Assembly (NCBI RefSeq): GCF_004307995.1
Contig: NZ_SIRE01000009.1
Span: 124,001-188,000, forward strand
Direction of reading: 5' to 3'
Length of the DNA stretch: 64,000 nucleotides
From: Paenibacillus thalictri
GTDB taxonomy: Bacteria > Bacillota > Bacilli > Paenibacillales > NBRC-103111
Part shown: one piece after another, positions 18,879 through 28,672 of the stretch
Layout of the letters: each line of letters opens with the position of its first letter
Numbering within the stretch: the stretch's first letter is position 1
Position numbers and translations under genes: made by a program
Notes under the pieces: model-generated
Told to the model about the DNA's origin: nothing
The model's input: the letters and a program-made list of their open reading frames with translations, nothing else
Databases searched by the model: none

Positions 18879-20728
18879 ATCCAAAAAATCCGATGAGCGA
18901 GAGTAATCCGGCGAGCCGAATCCATGCGGCGAACCGCTGGTTCCACCGGAAGCTGAAATGGCGGCCCCCTTCATTAACGCTGTTCCAAAAAATATTATGC
19001 CTGCTGCTGATCTCGGTCTATATTCCTGTAGTGATGCTTGGTTACCTGTCGTATAACCGCTATGGACAACAGCTGGAGAAGGCGGCGCAGGCGTTCCTGT
19101 CCAACGATCTGCGCAACAACGCGCAGCGGATCAACGAATGGTTCGATGAGGTAGAGCGCCGTTCCGTGGATATTTATGCGTCGGAGACCGTGCAGCAGTT
19201 GCTGCTGAATACAAAAAAGGGGGAGCTGGAGCAGACCGATTTTATTTACGAGTTTGCCAAAATTCGCTACAGCTTCGCCGGTCCTTACGATTTAAGCATT
19301 TACCCGGTGGACATCGACCGCTTTTCCAATACGAGTATGCTGAAGAACAGTATGCCGCAGCTGGAGGGAGGTTGGTTTGAGCAGGCGCTGAATTCCGATG
19401 GCCGCGGCTTCTGGGCATACCGTACCTATGAGGAATTCGGGATCGCTTATAACGATTTTTATTTTATTCGGCCCATCCGGTCCGTCAAGCTGGGTTTTGA
19501 AAATTTGGGGGTTATGGTGATCCGTGTGCCTGGTAAAATGGTGCTTGGCAAATTGATTTCCAATCAGCAGTACGCCAGCTACATGCTGACCGTGATCGAC
19601 GGCAAAGGCAGAAATTTGCTTGAGCCGGAGTCGCCGTTTGGCGAGACGTTTTTCGCCAGGATGACGCCTGTTGGCCAGCAAGGTCAGTTTCAAGTGGTAA
19701 CCGCCGGCAAGAAGCCCTATTTCGCCGATGCGGCGCCGGTTCGCTACAACGGCTGGCGGGTTGCGGCCGTCGTTCCCGTCTCCGATGTGATGGGCTCGAT
19801 TCAAAGCATTCAAAGCTCGGCATGGCTCGTTTTGGCGGCCAGCCTGGCGGTAATTACCTTGCTGCTTGCGGTGATTACCCGAAATTTCACCGTTCCGATC
19901 CAAGGTCTGGTTCGGCATATGAAGAAGGTGCACCAGGGATTGCTGGAGCCAAGCACAGCCAGTGTTGCGCGCAGGGATGAAATCGGTCAGCTGGTCGGCG
20001 GCTACAATTCGATGGTTTACGGGATGCGCGATCTTCTGCTTGTCACCAAGCAGTCCGAGCAAGAGAAGCGGAAGCTGGAGATGCAAATGCTGACGAATCA
20101 AATTAATCCCCATTTTTTATACAATACGCTGGATGCGATCAAATGGAAGGCGCAAACGGCTCGCGAGCCGGGGATTGCCGACATGGTGACGTCGCTTGCC
20201 GATCTGCTGCGCTTCAGCCTCAACGACGGGGAAGAAATGACAACGCTGGAGCGGGAGATCGAACATGTCAAAAGTTATGTGCATATCGAACTGATGCGCA
20301 AGGGCGGATTCCGGATCATGTATCACATTCAGCCGGCCATTTTGAACGCGCCTTATATGAAGCTGATTATACAGCCGATTGTGGAAAATGCGATCCGGCA
20401 CGGGATGGACGGCATGACGGGCGGGGAAGGCAAGCTGCTGGTATCGGTTTATCGGGACGGCCAGGATATCGTCTGCAAGGTGGAGGACAACGGCCCGGGA
20501 TGCGATGAGCAGAAGCTGCAGCGGCTGCAGAGGATGCTGTCGGGCGGAACCCCTGCGGCACAGCAGGATGGACGGGGATTGGGGGTAATTAATGTTCACC
20601 GCCGTCTGATGGTCAGCTACGGTCACGGCTATGGCGTCCAGATGGAAAACAAGCCGCAGCAAGGATTTTGCGTAACCATCCGGCATCCGTTCATAGAAAC
20701 TGCTGAAGGCCAGGAGAAAACACCCTAA
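18875..20728 (+). CDS. YesM-type membrane sensor histidine kinase
   Basis: A 617-residue kinase. A transmembrane helix at about residues 33-55 (LFQKILCLLLISVYIPVVML), an extracellular sensory region to about 305, a second membrane helix (SAWLVLAASLAVITLLLAVI), a HAMP segment (FTVPIQGLVRHM), then the His_kinase domain with phospho-His413 in NQINPHFLYNTLDAI and a HATPase domain with VENAIRHGMD and VEDNGPGCD. It overlaps the upstream YesN-type regulator by ATGA, so the two are a coupled pair. In this family the partner locus is usually an oligosaccharide transporter, consistent with the ABC genes that follow; the ligand is unknown. Confidence 0.94.
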   Translation: MNPKNPMSESNPASRIHAANRWFHRKLKWRPPSLTLFQKILCLLLISVYIPVVMLGYLSYNRYGQQLEKAAQAFLSNDLRNNAQRINEWFDEVERRSVDIYASETVQQLLLNTKKGELEQTDFIYEFAKIRYSFAGPYDLSIYPVDIDRFSNTSMLKNSMPQLEGGWFEQALNSDGRGFWAYRTYEEFGIAYNDFYFIRPIRSVKLGFENLGVMVIRVPGKMVLGKLISNQQYASYMLTVIDGKGRNLLEPESPFGETFFARMTPVGQQGQFQVVTAGKKPYFADAAPVRYNGWRVAAVVPVSDVMGSIQSIQSSAWLVLAASLAVITLLLAVITRNFTVPIQGLVRHMKKVHQGLLEPSTASVARRDEIGQLVGGYNSMVYGMRDLLLVTKQSEQEKRKLEMQMLTNQINPHFLYNTLDAIKWKAQTAREPGIADMVTSLADLLRFSLNDGEEMTTLEREIEHVKSYVHIELMRKGGFRIMYHIQPAILNAPYMKLIIQPIVENAIRHGMDGMTGGEGKLLVSVYRDGQDIVCKVEDNGPGCDEQKLQRLQRMLSGGTPAAQQDGRGLGVINVHRRLMVSYGHGYGVQMENKPQQGFCVTIRHPFIETAEGQEKTP

Positions 20729-20830
20729 TTTACCCTTATTAAATAATAATTCAGCCTTGTTCAAATCCATATCGAACAGGGCTATTCTAGTTGTAGCGGG
20801 AACAAACAACAATAGAGAGGGGGATCGCTA

Positions 20831-21745
20831 GTGGGAAGCTCCAGCAGAATCGGCAAGCTGTGGGCCTTCGGGCCGCTGTATCTCATGCTGCTGCCGGGGC
20901 TAATCTATTACGCCACGTATAAATACGGGCCGATGTTTGGCGCGATTGTGGCTTTCAAGGATTACAACCTGGTGCAGGGCTTATGGGGAAGCGATTGGGC
21001 CAATCCGTGGTATAAGCATTTCAAATATTTTTATGATTCGCCTTATTTCACAACCGTCCTCGCAAATACGCTGCTAATCTCCATTTACAAGCTGCTGTGG
21101 GGCATGCCGCCCGGTATTATTTTTGCGGTTCTGTTGAACGAGATCCGGCTGCTGCCATTTAAGAGGGCCGTCCAAACGATCACGTATTTGCCGCACTTTT
21201 TGTCATGGGTCATCGTCTACGGAATGCTGCTGATCATGATGTCGGAAACAACCGGGCTCATCAACGTATGGCTGAAAGAGAACTTCAATTTCGTCATTCC
21301 GTTCCTAACCTCAACCGACTGGTTTCGCTCCATTCTGATCGGCTCGGAGCTGTGGAAGGAATTTGGCTGGAACGCGATCATTTATTTGGCGGCGATGACA
21401 AGCGTCGATCCTACACTATACGAAGCCGCACGCGTGGACGGAGCCGGCCGGCTGCGCTGCATCTGGCACGTCACGCTGCCGGGAATCCGCAATGTCATCA
21501 TCCTGCTGTTCATTATTAAGCTCGGGCATATTTTGGACGCCGGCTTCGACCAAATCTACATCATGTACAACATTCAGGTGTATGAGGTTTCCGATATTTT
21601 GGACACCTATACGTTCCGTACGGGATTGGAGCAGTTTAATTTCAGCCTTGCTTCGGCCGTCGGTTTATTTAAATCGGTGATCGGACTGGTGTTGGTTGTC
21701 GGAGCGAACCGCCTGGCCAAACGGTGGGAGGGCGGCATATGGTAG
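20831..21745 (+). CDS. ABC transporter permease, LplB type
   Basis: A 304-residue inner-membrane permease of the carbohydrate uptake CUT1 family. Six hydrophobic segments are visible, from the first FGPLYLMLLPGLIYY. The EAA loop for ATPase contact is present (TLYEAARVDGAGRLRCIWHV). Start GTG at 20831 has a GAGAGGGGG ribosome site seven bases away. It overlaps the second permease gene by seven bases. No ATPase gene is nearby; such Firmicute systems usually share a common MsmX-like ATPase encoded elsewhere. The substrate is probably an oligosaccharide or glycoside, inferred from the family. Confidence 0.93.
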   Translation: MGSSSRIGKLWAFGPLYLMLLPGLIYYATYKYGPMFGAIVAFKDYNLVQGLWGSDWANPWYKHFKYFYDSPYFTTVLANTLLISIYKLLWGMPPGIIFAVLLNEIRLLPFKRAVQTITYLPHFLSWVIVYGMLLIMMSETTGLINVWLKENFNFVIPFLTSTDWFRSILIGSELWKEFGWNAIIYLAAMTSVDPTLYEAARVDGAGRLRCIWHVTLPGIRNVIILLFIIKLGHILDAGFDQIYIMYNIQVYEVSDILDTYTFRTGLEQFNFSLASAVGLFKSVIGLVLVVGANRLAKRWEGGIW

Positions 21746-22602
21746 CGATCGGCTGGAGGGACAGACTGTACCTTGGCATCATATATGCGCTGCTCGCGCT
21801 GGCTGCGGTTAGCGTCATTTTTCCGCTGATGTATGTCGTTTCCGTGTCCCTTACGCCTTATGCGGAGGTGTTGAAACGAGGGGGCTTTACGATCATTCCG
21901 AGCAGCATTACCTTTGAAGCGTATGCCGCTTTTTTGGAGGATTCCAGAATTCCGCGAGCTTATGGCGTAACTATTTTTATTACAGTTGCCGGAACCTTGG
22001 TTAATCTGCTGCTCACTTCTCTTATGGCTTATCCGCTCAGCCGCAAAGACATGCCGTACCGCAGCGTGCTGTTGTTTATAACGGTGTTTACCTTGCTGTT
22101 TAACGGAGGGGTCATTCCGACGTATTTGATTGTCAAAGCGACAGGCTTGGTCAACTCGTTATGGTCCATGATCATCCCGGGGGCTGTCAGCACATTTTAT
22201 TTGCTGATTATGAAAACCTTTTTCGAGCAGTTGCCAGCCAATCTGGATGAAGCGGCCAAGCTTGACGGCGCAGGCGAGTGGAAAATTTTAATTGCCGTTG
22301 TGATGCCGCTGTCTCTGCCGATCATGGCGACAGTGGGACTGTTTTATGCGATTGGCCACTGGAATGAATTTTTTAACGCGATCATGTATGTTTCGGATAC
22401 GAAAAAGCATCCGCTGCAGGTGATTTTGCGGGGCATTCTGAGCCAGAAGCAGATGCCGGAGACTAATTTCGAGCAGGTGCTGCCTACCGAGACACTGCAG
22501 ATGGCGGCGGTGATTCTCTCCACGCTGCCCATCCTGGTAGTGTATCCGTTTATCCAGAAATATTTTACCCAAGGGGCGCTGCTAGGTTCGGTCAAGGGTT
22601 AG
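21739..22602 (+). CDS. ABC transporter permease, LplC/YtcP type
   Basis: A 287-residue partner permease with about six membrane helices. The EAA motif reads NLDEAAKLDGAGEWKILIAVVMP. ATG at 21739 is chosen because GGGAGGG lies six bases upstream; a GTG at 21724 would extend it by five residues without a site. It ends with the family-typical VVYPFIQKYFTQGALLGSVKG region. Works with the upstream permease and the downstream lipoprotein to import a carbohydrate. Confidence 0.93.
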   Translation: MVAIGWRDRLYLGIIYALLALAAVSVIFPLMYVVSVSLTPYAEVLKRGGFTIIPSSITFEAYAAFLEDSRIPRAYGVTIFITVAGTLVNLLLTSLMAYPLSRKDMPYRSVLLFITVFTLLFNGGVIPTYLIVKATGLVNSLWSMIIPGAVSTFYLLIMKTFFEQLPANLDEAAKLDGAGEWKILIAVVMPLSLPIMATVGLFYAIGHWNEFFNAIMYVSDTKKHPLQVILRGILSQKQMPETNFEQVLPTETLQMAAVILSTLPILVVYPFIQKYFTQGALLGSVKG

Positions 22603-22675
22603 CGTCGGGACTGACGGCATTCGAAATGAAGAAAGCGATTGCACCAAATAGATGGCAGATAAGGGGAAGATGACT

Positions 22676-24244
22676 GTGAAGCAAAAAGGAAAAACTTTGA
22701 CAGTTTCGATGCTAGCCTTCAGTTTCCTATTGGCGGCTTGCAGCAGCGGCGGCGGGAGCCCGACAGCGGGAACGGGCGCAGGCGGCGATGCTACAAATAG
22801 CAAGGGAGGCGGTGAGAAAGCTGCCGCCAAACCGGCCGAAGCTCCGGCCGCTCCGGTCAAAATCACCCTGCTTAAGGGCGGTACCGGCCTGCCGGCTCCG
22901 GACAAGGACGTGCTGCTGCAGCAGCTGGACAAGGATTTGAACATGGATCTTGAGTTTAATCTGATTCCTTCCGAATATGAGCAGCAGCTGAACGTCAGAA
23001 TCGCCGGGGGCAACCCGCCGGACATGATGGTGCTGAACAAAAACCAAATGTTCGCTTACGCCAAGCAGGGCCTGCTCCTTGACCTGACGCCGTATTTGAA
23101 GCAAATGAACAATATTACGCCGGAGAACGGCTTCACCCAAGATTTTATGAAAAAAGGCCAGGTGAACGGTAAGCAGTATGCGATCCCTTACCGGCCGCTG
23201 ATTCCGGTGCAGACGACATTCTGGGTGCGGCAGGACTGGCTGGATAAGCTGGGGCTGAAGCCGCCGAAAACGCTGGATGAGCTGAAGGTGGTGGCGAAGG
23301 CGTTTGTGGAGAAGGACCCGGACGGCAACGGCAAGAAGGATACGATCGGCATTACCGGTCTCGGATTTGAAGGTACGCTGAGCCCGATCTTCGCCGCCTT
23401 TGGTGTGGCGGCTCCAGGACACTTGATGATCAGGGACAATAAAGTCGTGTATTCATCGGCGCTTCCCGAAACGGCCAAAGCTATCGACTACATTAAAGGC
23501 ATGTTTGACGAAGGGCTGATTGATCCCGAATTTTTAACCAATACCGGGCTGGCTCACCAAGAGAAGGCGTTTAAAGGGCAAGCCGGCATCGTCTACGCCC
23601 ACTGGGCGCATATCAAGCGGCCGGACATGGTGCAGAAGATGAATTCCATTAACCCGAATCAGGTATGGACTCAGCTTGACGCGATGACGGGGCCCGGCGG
23701 CAAGTTTGCCGATTTCTTCGACGAGGGCAATACAAGCGGCCGTAATGTAATTTCCAAATCGTTGGAGAAAGATCCGAAAAAGGTGGAAAAAATCATTGAA
23801 TACCTGAACTACGTTTCCGGCGGGAAAGGCCAGTTGCTCGTCAACTACGGTATTGAGGGCAAGCACTATAAGCTGAACAACGGTAAGGTCGAGATCAATG
23901 AAGCTACCGTGGCGGAGATCGGTCAAGCGACAATCCATCAGCTGACAGGCCGGATCGAAATGGACTATTTGAATACCCGCTTTGGCGCGCAAAAACAATA
24001 CTTCGAATTTACGAACAATTTGCCCTACATTAAAGCTTACGACGGTTTCGTACCGGTGCCGGACGGCATCAATTTCTCGGATAAATCGAAATACGAGCTG
24101 GAGGAAATGGTGAAGTTCGTGTACGGCAAACGCCCGACAAGCGATCTGCCTAATTTTATCAAAACGCTGCAGTCCACGTACCAGCTCGACCGGATTTTAA
24201 GCGAAGCGGAGAAAGAGCTGAAATCGCTTGGCATTATCAAGTAA
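22676..24244 (+). CDS. Extracellular solute-binding lipoprotein of the ABC transporter
   Basis: About 522 residues. A signal peptide with a lipobox (FSFLLAACSSGGG) marks it as a membrane-anchored lipoprotein, followed by a low-complexity Gly/Ala/Lys/Pro linker and a family 1 solute-binding domain similar in size to LipO-type proteins. Motifs include PDMMVLNKNQMFAYAKQGLL and DPDGNGKKDTIGITG, the latter a calcium-loop-like sequence common in these proteins. GTG at 22676 is the preferred start because AAGGGGA lies eight bases upstream; ATG at 22670 is possible. It delivers the substrate to the two permeases immediately upstream. The substrate is unknown. Confidence 0.93.
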   Translation: MKQKGKTLTVSMLAFSFLLAACSSGGGSPTAGTGAGGDATNSKGGGEKAAAKPAEAPAAPVKITLLKGGTGLPAPDKDVLLQQLDKDLNMDLEFNLIPSEYEQQLNVRIAGGNPPDMMVLNKNQMFAYAKQGLLLDLTPYLKQMNNITPENGFTQDFMKKGQVNGKQYAIPYRPLIPVQTTFWVRQDWLDKLGLKPPKTLDELKVVAKAFVEKDPDGNGKKDTIGITGLGFEGTLSPIFAAFGVAAPGHLMIRDNKVVYSSALPETAKAIDYIKGMFDEGLIDPEFLTNTGLAHQEKAFKGQAGIVYAHWAHIKRPDMVQKMNSINPNQVWTQLDAMTGPGGKFADFFDEGNTSGRNVISKSLEKDPKKVEKIIEYLNYVSGGKGQLLVNYGIEGKHYKLNNGKVEINEATVAEIGQATIHQLTGRIEMDYLNTRFGAQKQYFEFTNNLPYIKAYDGFVPVPDGINFSDKSKYELEEMVKFVYGKRPTSDLPNFIKTLQSTYQLDRILSEAEKELKSLGIIK

Positions 24245-24314
24245 AGCCGGGTCGGATCACAGCGGATAGATTCAGCTAATCGATCTCGATGGCTTCTACA
24301 AGGAGGATAACGGT

Positions 24315-25637
24315 ATGGATTCACAGGTGCTGCAGTATACAGCCGAGATACGGATGGTTGACGAATACGACATTGTTGTCTTCGGCGGCGGTCCGACCGG
24401 CTGCACGGCGGCCATTCAGGCAGGCCGGGAAGGGGCGCGGGTGGCGCTGGTTGAGAAAAACGGGATGTTGGGCGGCACGACGACCGTAGCGTCGGTTAAT
24501 TTCCCCGGGTTGTTCCATACCCGGCTGGGCCGGCAAATTATCCGCGGCATCGGCTGGGAAATGATCGAGGAAACGGAAGCAAGGGGCGGCGCCCGGCTGC
24601 AGGATTTCTCGATCCCGTATGAGCCGAAGCAGCATCCGAAGCACCATATATGGCTCAATCGGTTTATTTACGCTACGGTGCTGGATGACTTCTGTCTTGC
24701 CGCCGGAGTACAGCTTCGGCTGCATGAAATGCCTGTCGACATCCGCATCGACAAGGAAAGCGGCAAGCACATCGTGGTGCTTGCCGGCAAATCCGGCTTG
24801 TCTGCGGTACGCGCCGGCAAGCTGATCGATGCCACGGGCGACGCCAACGTCGCGGGCATGATGGGGTACGCCACAGAGCAGGAAGAGCACGTCCAGCCGG
24901 GGACGCTCATCTACCATATGACCGGCTATGAGCTCGGTCAGGTGGATAAAGCGGAGCTCCGCCGCTTGGCGGGGGAAGCGCTGGCTGCCGGCACGCTGCT
25001 TGGCACCGACTTCTGCAATCCCCGGGAAGAGCCGCCGTTCTGGCGCGAGCTGGAAGGAGCGGGAGGCAACCGCAATCATATTGCGGGGATTGACGGGTCC
25101 ACTTCGGAAGGCAAGACGCAGGCCGAACTGAAGGGGCGGGCCGCACTGCTGAGGGCCTATAAGTTCCTGCGTACGGTGCCGGGCTGTGAAAACCTGGAGA
25201 TCGATTACGTCGCCAGCGAATGCGGCATCCGTGAGACGAAGCGGGTGGTAGGGGAGCGGCGCATTAGCGGACTGCAATACAAAACCGGCTTCAGATGGCC
25301 CGATGCCGTATGCTACAGCTATTATCCGATTGATATTCATCAGCATGACAATAACAGCATTGATATCCGCCCGCTGGAGGACGGTATCGTCGCTTCGGTG
25401 CCGTACGGGGCTCTAATTCCGCAGGGCAGCGATCATCTTCTGACAGCCGGACGCTGCATATCCGGCGATTCGGAGGCGCATTCCGCCTACCGCGTGCAGG
25501 CGTCCAGCATGGCGACCGGCCAGGCTGCCGGCGCTGCCGCCGCCTTGGCCGTGCGTCAAGGCATCTCGGTCCGCGAGGTCGATATCGGCGAGCTGCGGGA
25601 GATGCTGGTTAAGCACGGTGCGATTGTGCCGGATTAA
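24315..25637 (+). CDS. FAD-dependent oxidoreductase (FAD_oxidored family)
   Basis: A 440-residue flavoprotein with an N-terminal dinucleotide-binding motif (DIVVFGGGPTGCTAAIQAGR) and second signature VEKNGMLGGTTTVASVN. The C-terminal glycine-rich end, LTAGRCISGDSEAHSAYRVQ with ATGQAAGAAAAL, closes the FAD site. An AAGGAGGATAAC ribosome site precedes the ATG. It follows the sugar-type ABC transporter genes by 70 bases, so it probably acts on the imported compound. Members of this family are common beside Paenibacillus YesMN/LplBC clusters, but their reaction is mostly undefined; oxidation of a sugar or cyclitol hydroxyl is only a guess. Confidence 0.85.
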   Translation: MDSQVLQYTAEIRMVDEYDIVVFGGGPTGCTAAIQAGREGARVALVEKNGMLGGTTTVASVNFPGLFHTRLGRQIIRGIGWEMIEETEARGGARLQDFSIPYEPKQHPKHHIWLNRFIYATVLDDFCLAAGVQLRLHEMPVDIRIDKESGKHIVVLAGKSGLSAVRAGKLIDATGDANVAGMMGYATEQEEHVQPGTLIYHMTGYELGQVDKAELRRLAGEALAAGTLLGTDFCNPREEPPFWRELEGAGGNRNHIAGIDGSTSEGKTQAELKGRAALLRAYKFLRTVPGCENLEIDYVASECGIRETKRVVGERRISGLQYKTGFRWPDAVCYSYYPIDIHQHDNNSIDIRPLEDGIVASVPYGALIPQGSDHLLTAGRCISGDSEAHSAYRVQASSMATGQAAGAAAALAVRQGISVREVDIGELREMLVKHGAIVPD

Positions 25638-25690
25638 GGCTTTCTAAAGTACTGCGCAGCCATACGTGTGATGGCTGCCTGTTTCATACA

Positions 25691-25737
25691 AACAAGCACT
25701 TCGGAGCGGCTGATCCAGCCATTCTGAAGTGCTTGTT
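25691..25737. terminator. Bidirectional terminator
   Basis: AACAAGCACTTC (25691-25702) pairs perfectly with GAAGTGCTTGTT (25726-25737) between the convergent oxidoreductase and SLH genes. T-rich sequence is short on both sides. Confidence 0.7.
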
Positions 25738-25755
25738 GTGCTATCCGTTCCTAAT

Positions 25756-26676
25756 TCAATTGGAGCCGGACGCCGAGGCGTCAGGTTCTGCAACGGCTTT
25801 GTAATTCGAAGCAATATAAGCCGATGCGGCTGCTTTGGTGATCACGGCGGCATTCATCGAATCCGGATCAGGATTGGTCAGCGTATAGGTGACTACCGCT
25901 TGGCCGTCTTGGCCAAACCGGATGCCGGTGATTGCGATGCCGTAACCCGCATTAGGCTTCTCTTCTCGGGTCAGAGTGACTTTGTTGACATCGTCGGTCA
26001 CCTTCTCAACGGTAACGGCAACTTGCTCCACTGCTGCAGGCGGTTTCTGTGCGAACTTGTCTACAATCTGGGAGGCGTTATATACCCAAGTTGCCGCTTC
26101 ACCGCGTGTAAGCTCTTGTTTCGGGTTAAAGTTTCCGCCGCTGTCCAGCGCGGTGATTTTGAAAAGCAGCAGCCGCTGCATCTCGCCTTGGTATAACGGG
26201 TTGATTTGATCGTTATCGTTGATGTTGATGTACATCTTGATCATCGGGAAGTTTCCCTTTTTCTCCAAGGCGCGGATCAGCAGGTCTCCGAATTGCTCGC
26301 GGGTAATCGCGGCATGCGGGTTGGCGTCCTTCGGAATTTCCAGACCGTTATAGTGGGCGATGATAAACGCATCCGCATACCAGGCGTCGTTGGCAACATG
26401 GGTGTAATAGTCGGTTGCGAGCGGCTGCTTAACAAAACGTATTGTATCCAGGTTCAAATTCAGCGCCTTAACGATCATCTGCACGCTTTGGCCATAACTG
26501 ACTTTTTCTTTGGGAGCAAAATGCTCGGCATCGATGCCGCTGACGACACCGCGGGCTTGCAAGGAGGAGACCGCCTCGGCCTGCTCTTGCCCAACGTCGT
26601 TAAACGCAAATGCTGTGCTGAAAGTCATGCTGCCAAGCAAAAGTGACGAAAAAACGATAGTTGCTATTCTTTTCAC
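25756..26676 (-). CDS. Secreted SLH-domain protein with PrcB-like C-terminal domain
   Basis: A 306-residue secreted protein. A signal peptide (MKRIATIVFSSLLLGSMTFS, cleavage after AFA) is followed by about three S-layer-homology segments: FNDVGQEQAEAVSSLQARGV, the WYADAFIIAHYNGLE segment and the NFNPKQELTRGEAATWVYNA segment. These anchor proteins to pyruvylated cell-wall polymer. The last 90 residues (EEKPNAGYGIAITGIRFG and following) resemble the PrcB C-terminal domain of a treponemal protease-complex protein. The protein is therefore probably a surface-attached module of unknown action. It is a single gene, bounded by a terminator. Confidence 0.85.
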   Translation of the reverse strand: MKRIATIVFSSLLLGSMTFSTAFAFNDVGQEQAEAVSSLQARGVVSGIDAEHFAPKEKVSYGQSVQMIVKALNLNLDTIRFVKQPLATDYYTHVANDAWYADAFIIAHYNGLEIPKDANPHAAITREQFGDLLIRALEKKGNFPMIKMYININDNDQINPLYQGEMQRLLLFKITALDSGGNFNPKQELTRGEAATWVYNASQIVDKFAQKPPAAVEQVAVTVEKVTDDVNKVTLTREEKPNAGYGIAITGIRFGQDGQAVVTYTLTNPDPDSMNAAVITKAAASAYIASNYKAVAEPDASASGSN

Positions 26677-26913
26677 GGTAGATTCTCTCCTTATAGTGAA
26701 TAATTTTTAGTTTCTAAACCTATAAACGGGAACGCCAAAAAAATGTTGCAGCGGATCAGTGAAAAAAGTTCCCGATCGGCACATTTGGGTGCAATTTTCT
26801 TTTTATGGCTTAGCCGAGGGAGGCGGTTCTGTTGAATTTTGGAATTTATTCGTAGTTTGGTATATCGTAGTGTAAAATATAAATGAACTAAACTATCGTT
26901 TGAGGTGATGTCA

Positions 26914-27264
26914 TTGCAAGTGAAACGCATTGTCGCAAATATACATACGCAGGATATATCGGCAGCCAAAAGTTTTTATCAGGACGCGTTAGGGCTCGAT
27001 TTACTGATGGATCACGGCTGGATCGGAACATACGGTTTAAACGAGGAGATGGGCATACAAATCAGCATCGCCTCACAAGGGGGATCGGGTACGCCGACGC
27101 CCGATTTATCGATTGAAGTTGACGATGTCGATGAAGCGCTCGAGCGGATGAAGCGGGCCGGTTTTACCATCGAGTATGGCCCGGCCGACGAACCTTGGGG
27201 GGTCCGGCGTTTTTATGTGCGCGACCCGTTCGGCAAGCTTGTCAACATTCTTGCTCATCTGTGA
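26914..27264 (+). CDS. VOC/glyoxalase superfamily protein
   Basis: A 116-residue single VOC domain made of two beta-alpha-beta-beta-beta modules (IVANIHTQDISAAKSFYQDA; then FYVRDPFGKLVNILAH). These proteins bind a divalent metal and act on, or sequester, small electrophiles or antibiotics. TTG at 26914 is preferred: GAGGTG lies six bases upstream, whereas the GTG at 26905 overlaps that site. The gap to the lactate racemase-like gene is 45 bases, so they may be co-transcribed. Specific activity cannot be told. Confidence 0.8.
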   Translation: MQVKRIVANIHTQDISAAKSFYQDALGLDLLMDHGWIGTYGLNEEMGIQISIASQGGSGTPTPDLSIEVDDVDEALERMKRAGFTIEYGPADEPWGVRRFYVRDPFGKLVNILAHL

Positions 27265-27309
27265 AAAGCCGCAAACCAATGATAAAGCGATTACAGGACG
27301 GTGAATCTT

Positions 27310-28590
27310 ATGAAAACATTTTTGCAATACGGCAAGAGCGCATTACCCGTCGAAGTACCGGACCACGCTGTCATTATCGAACCCCGGCATCTCTCCGGTC
27401 TGCCGGATGAACAAGCGGCGGTGCTGGAGGCGCTGCGCAGTCCGATCGGTTCGCTACCGTTAAAAAGCATGGTGAAACCTACCGATAAGGTGGCTATCAT
27501 CATTAGCGACATTACCAGACCGACGCCGAATCATAAGCTGGTGCCTTGGCTGCTGAAGGAGCTTGACCACGTGCCGGACGGGCAATTTGTCATCATCAAC
27601 GGAACGGGCACACACCGCGATCAAACGCCGGAAGAGTTCGCGCAGATGCTGGGCGATGAGGTCGTCAGCCGAATCAGAACCGTCAACCACCACTGTCATA
27701 ACCAAGACGAGTTGGTCAACCTGGGACGCAGCTCATTCGGCTGCGATGTGTATTTGAACAAGGAATATGTCGAGGCCGATTTCCGCATTGTAACGGGTTT
27801 TATCGAACCGCACTTTTTCGCCGGTTTCTCCGGGGGACCCAAAGGGATCATGCCCGGCATCGCCGGCATCGAGACGATTCTCACCTTCCATAACGCCAGA
27901 ATGATCGGCGACCCTTTGGCGACTTGGGGCAATATGGCGGACAATCCGCTGCAGCTTATGGCCAGAGAAGTGAACAGCCTGTGCAAGCCGGAATTTATGC
28001 TGAACGTCACACTGAATAAAGATAAAGAGATCACACAAGTATTTGCCGGCGAATTGTTCGCGGCGCATGAACGCGGCTGCGCTTTTGCCAAGGAGCATGC
28101 GATGATCGCTGTCCCGGACCGGTTCGACGTTGTTATTACGTCCAATTCGGGTTACCCGCTGGATCAGAACTTGTACCAGGCAGTCAAAGGAATGAGCGCG
28201 GCTCACAAAATCGTCAAGCAGGGGGGCACGATTATATGCGCGGCGGAATGTTCCGACGGTCTGCCGAACCACGGCAATTATGCGGACATTTTGCAAATGA
28301 GGAAGACGCCGGCCGAACTGCTGGAGATGATTAACGACGCGAACTTTCAAAAGTTCGATCAATGGCAGGTGCAGAAGCAAGCGGTCGTACAGGTATGGGC
28401 GGATGTATGCGTGTATTCCTCGCTGCCGGACGAATGGGTGAACATGGCGATGCTGCAGCCGATCCGCGATGTGGAGGAGACGCTCGAGCAGTTGAAGCTA
28501 AAATACGGCGAAGACATGACGGTTGCGGTACTCCCGCTAGGGCCGCTGACGATTCCTTATGTGAAAGAAGAGCAGGCGGCTTTAACCTGA
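27310..28590 (+). CDS. Lactate racemase-family protein (LarA-like)
   Basis: A 426-residue LarA-family enzyme that would use the nickel-pincer nucleotide cofactor. Residues matching the characterised enzyme are present: His102 in GTGTHRDQTPEE (catalytic), His168 in IEPHFFAGFSGGPKG, Lys178 in the same motif (the cofactor attachment lysine) and His194 (FHNARMIGDP, nickel ligand). No larB, larC or larE cofactor genes are in the window. Family members racemise or epimerise several 2-hydroxy acids, so lactate is not assured. ATG at 27310 is used; GTG at 27301 has no suitable ribosome site. It precedes the large hybrid kinase by about 80 bases. Confidence 0.88.
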   Translation: MKTFLQYGKSALPVEVPDHAVIIEPRHLSGLPDEQAAVLEALRSPIGSLPLKSMVKPTDKVAIIISDITRPTPNHKLVPWLLKELDHVPDGQFVIINGTGTHRDQTPEEFAQMLGDEVVSRIRTVNHHCHNQDELVNLGRSSFGCDVYLNKEYVEADFRIVTGFIEPHFFAGFSGGPKGIMPGIAGIETILTFHNARMIGDPLATWGNMADNPLQLMAREVNSLCKPEFMLNVTLNKDKEITQVFAGELFAAHERGCAFAKEHAMIAVPDRFDVVITSNSGYPLDQNLYQAVKGMSAAHKIVKQGGTIICAAECSDGLPNHGNYADILQMRKTPAELLEMINDANFQKFDQWQVQKQAVVQVWADVCVYSSLPDEWVNMAMLQPIRDVEETLEQLKLKYGEDMTVAVLPLGPLTIPYVKEEQAALT

Positions 28591-28672
28591 ATGTTCGATT
28601 GGAGCGGGAGGAAGCCGGTCTGATCCTTCCGCTTATCTGCCAATATCCCAAGACCAATAAATAGGGGAAAAC

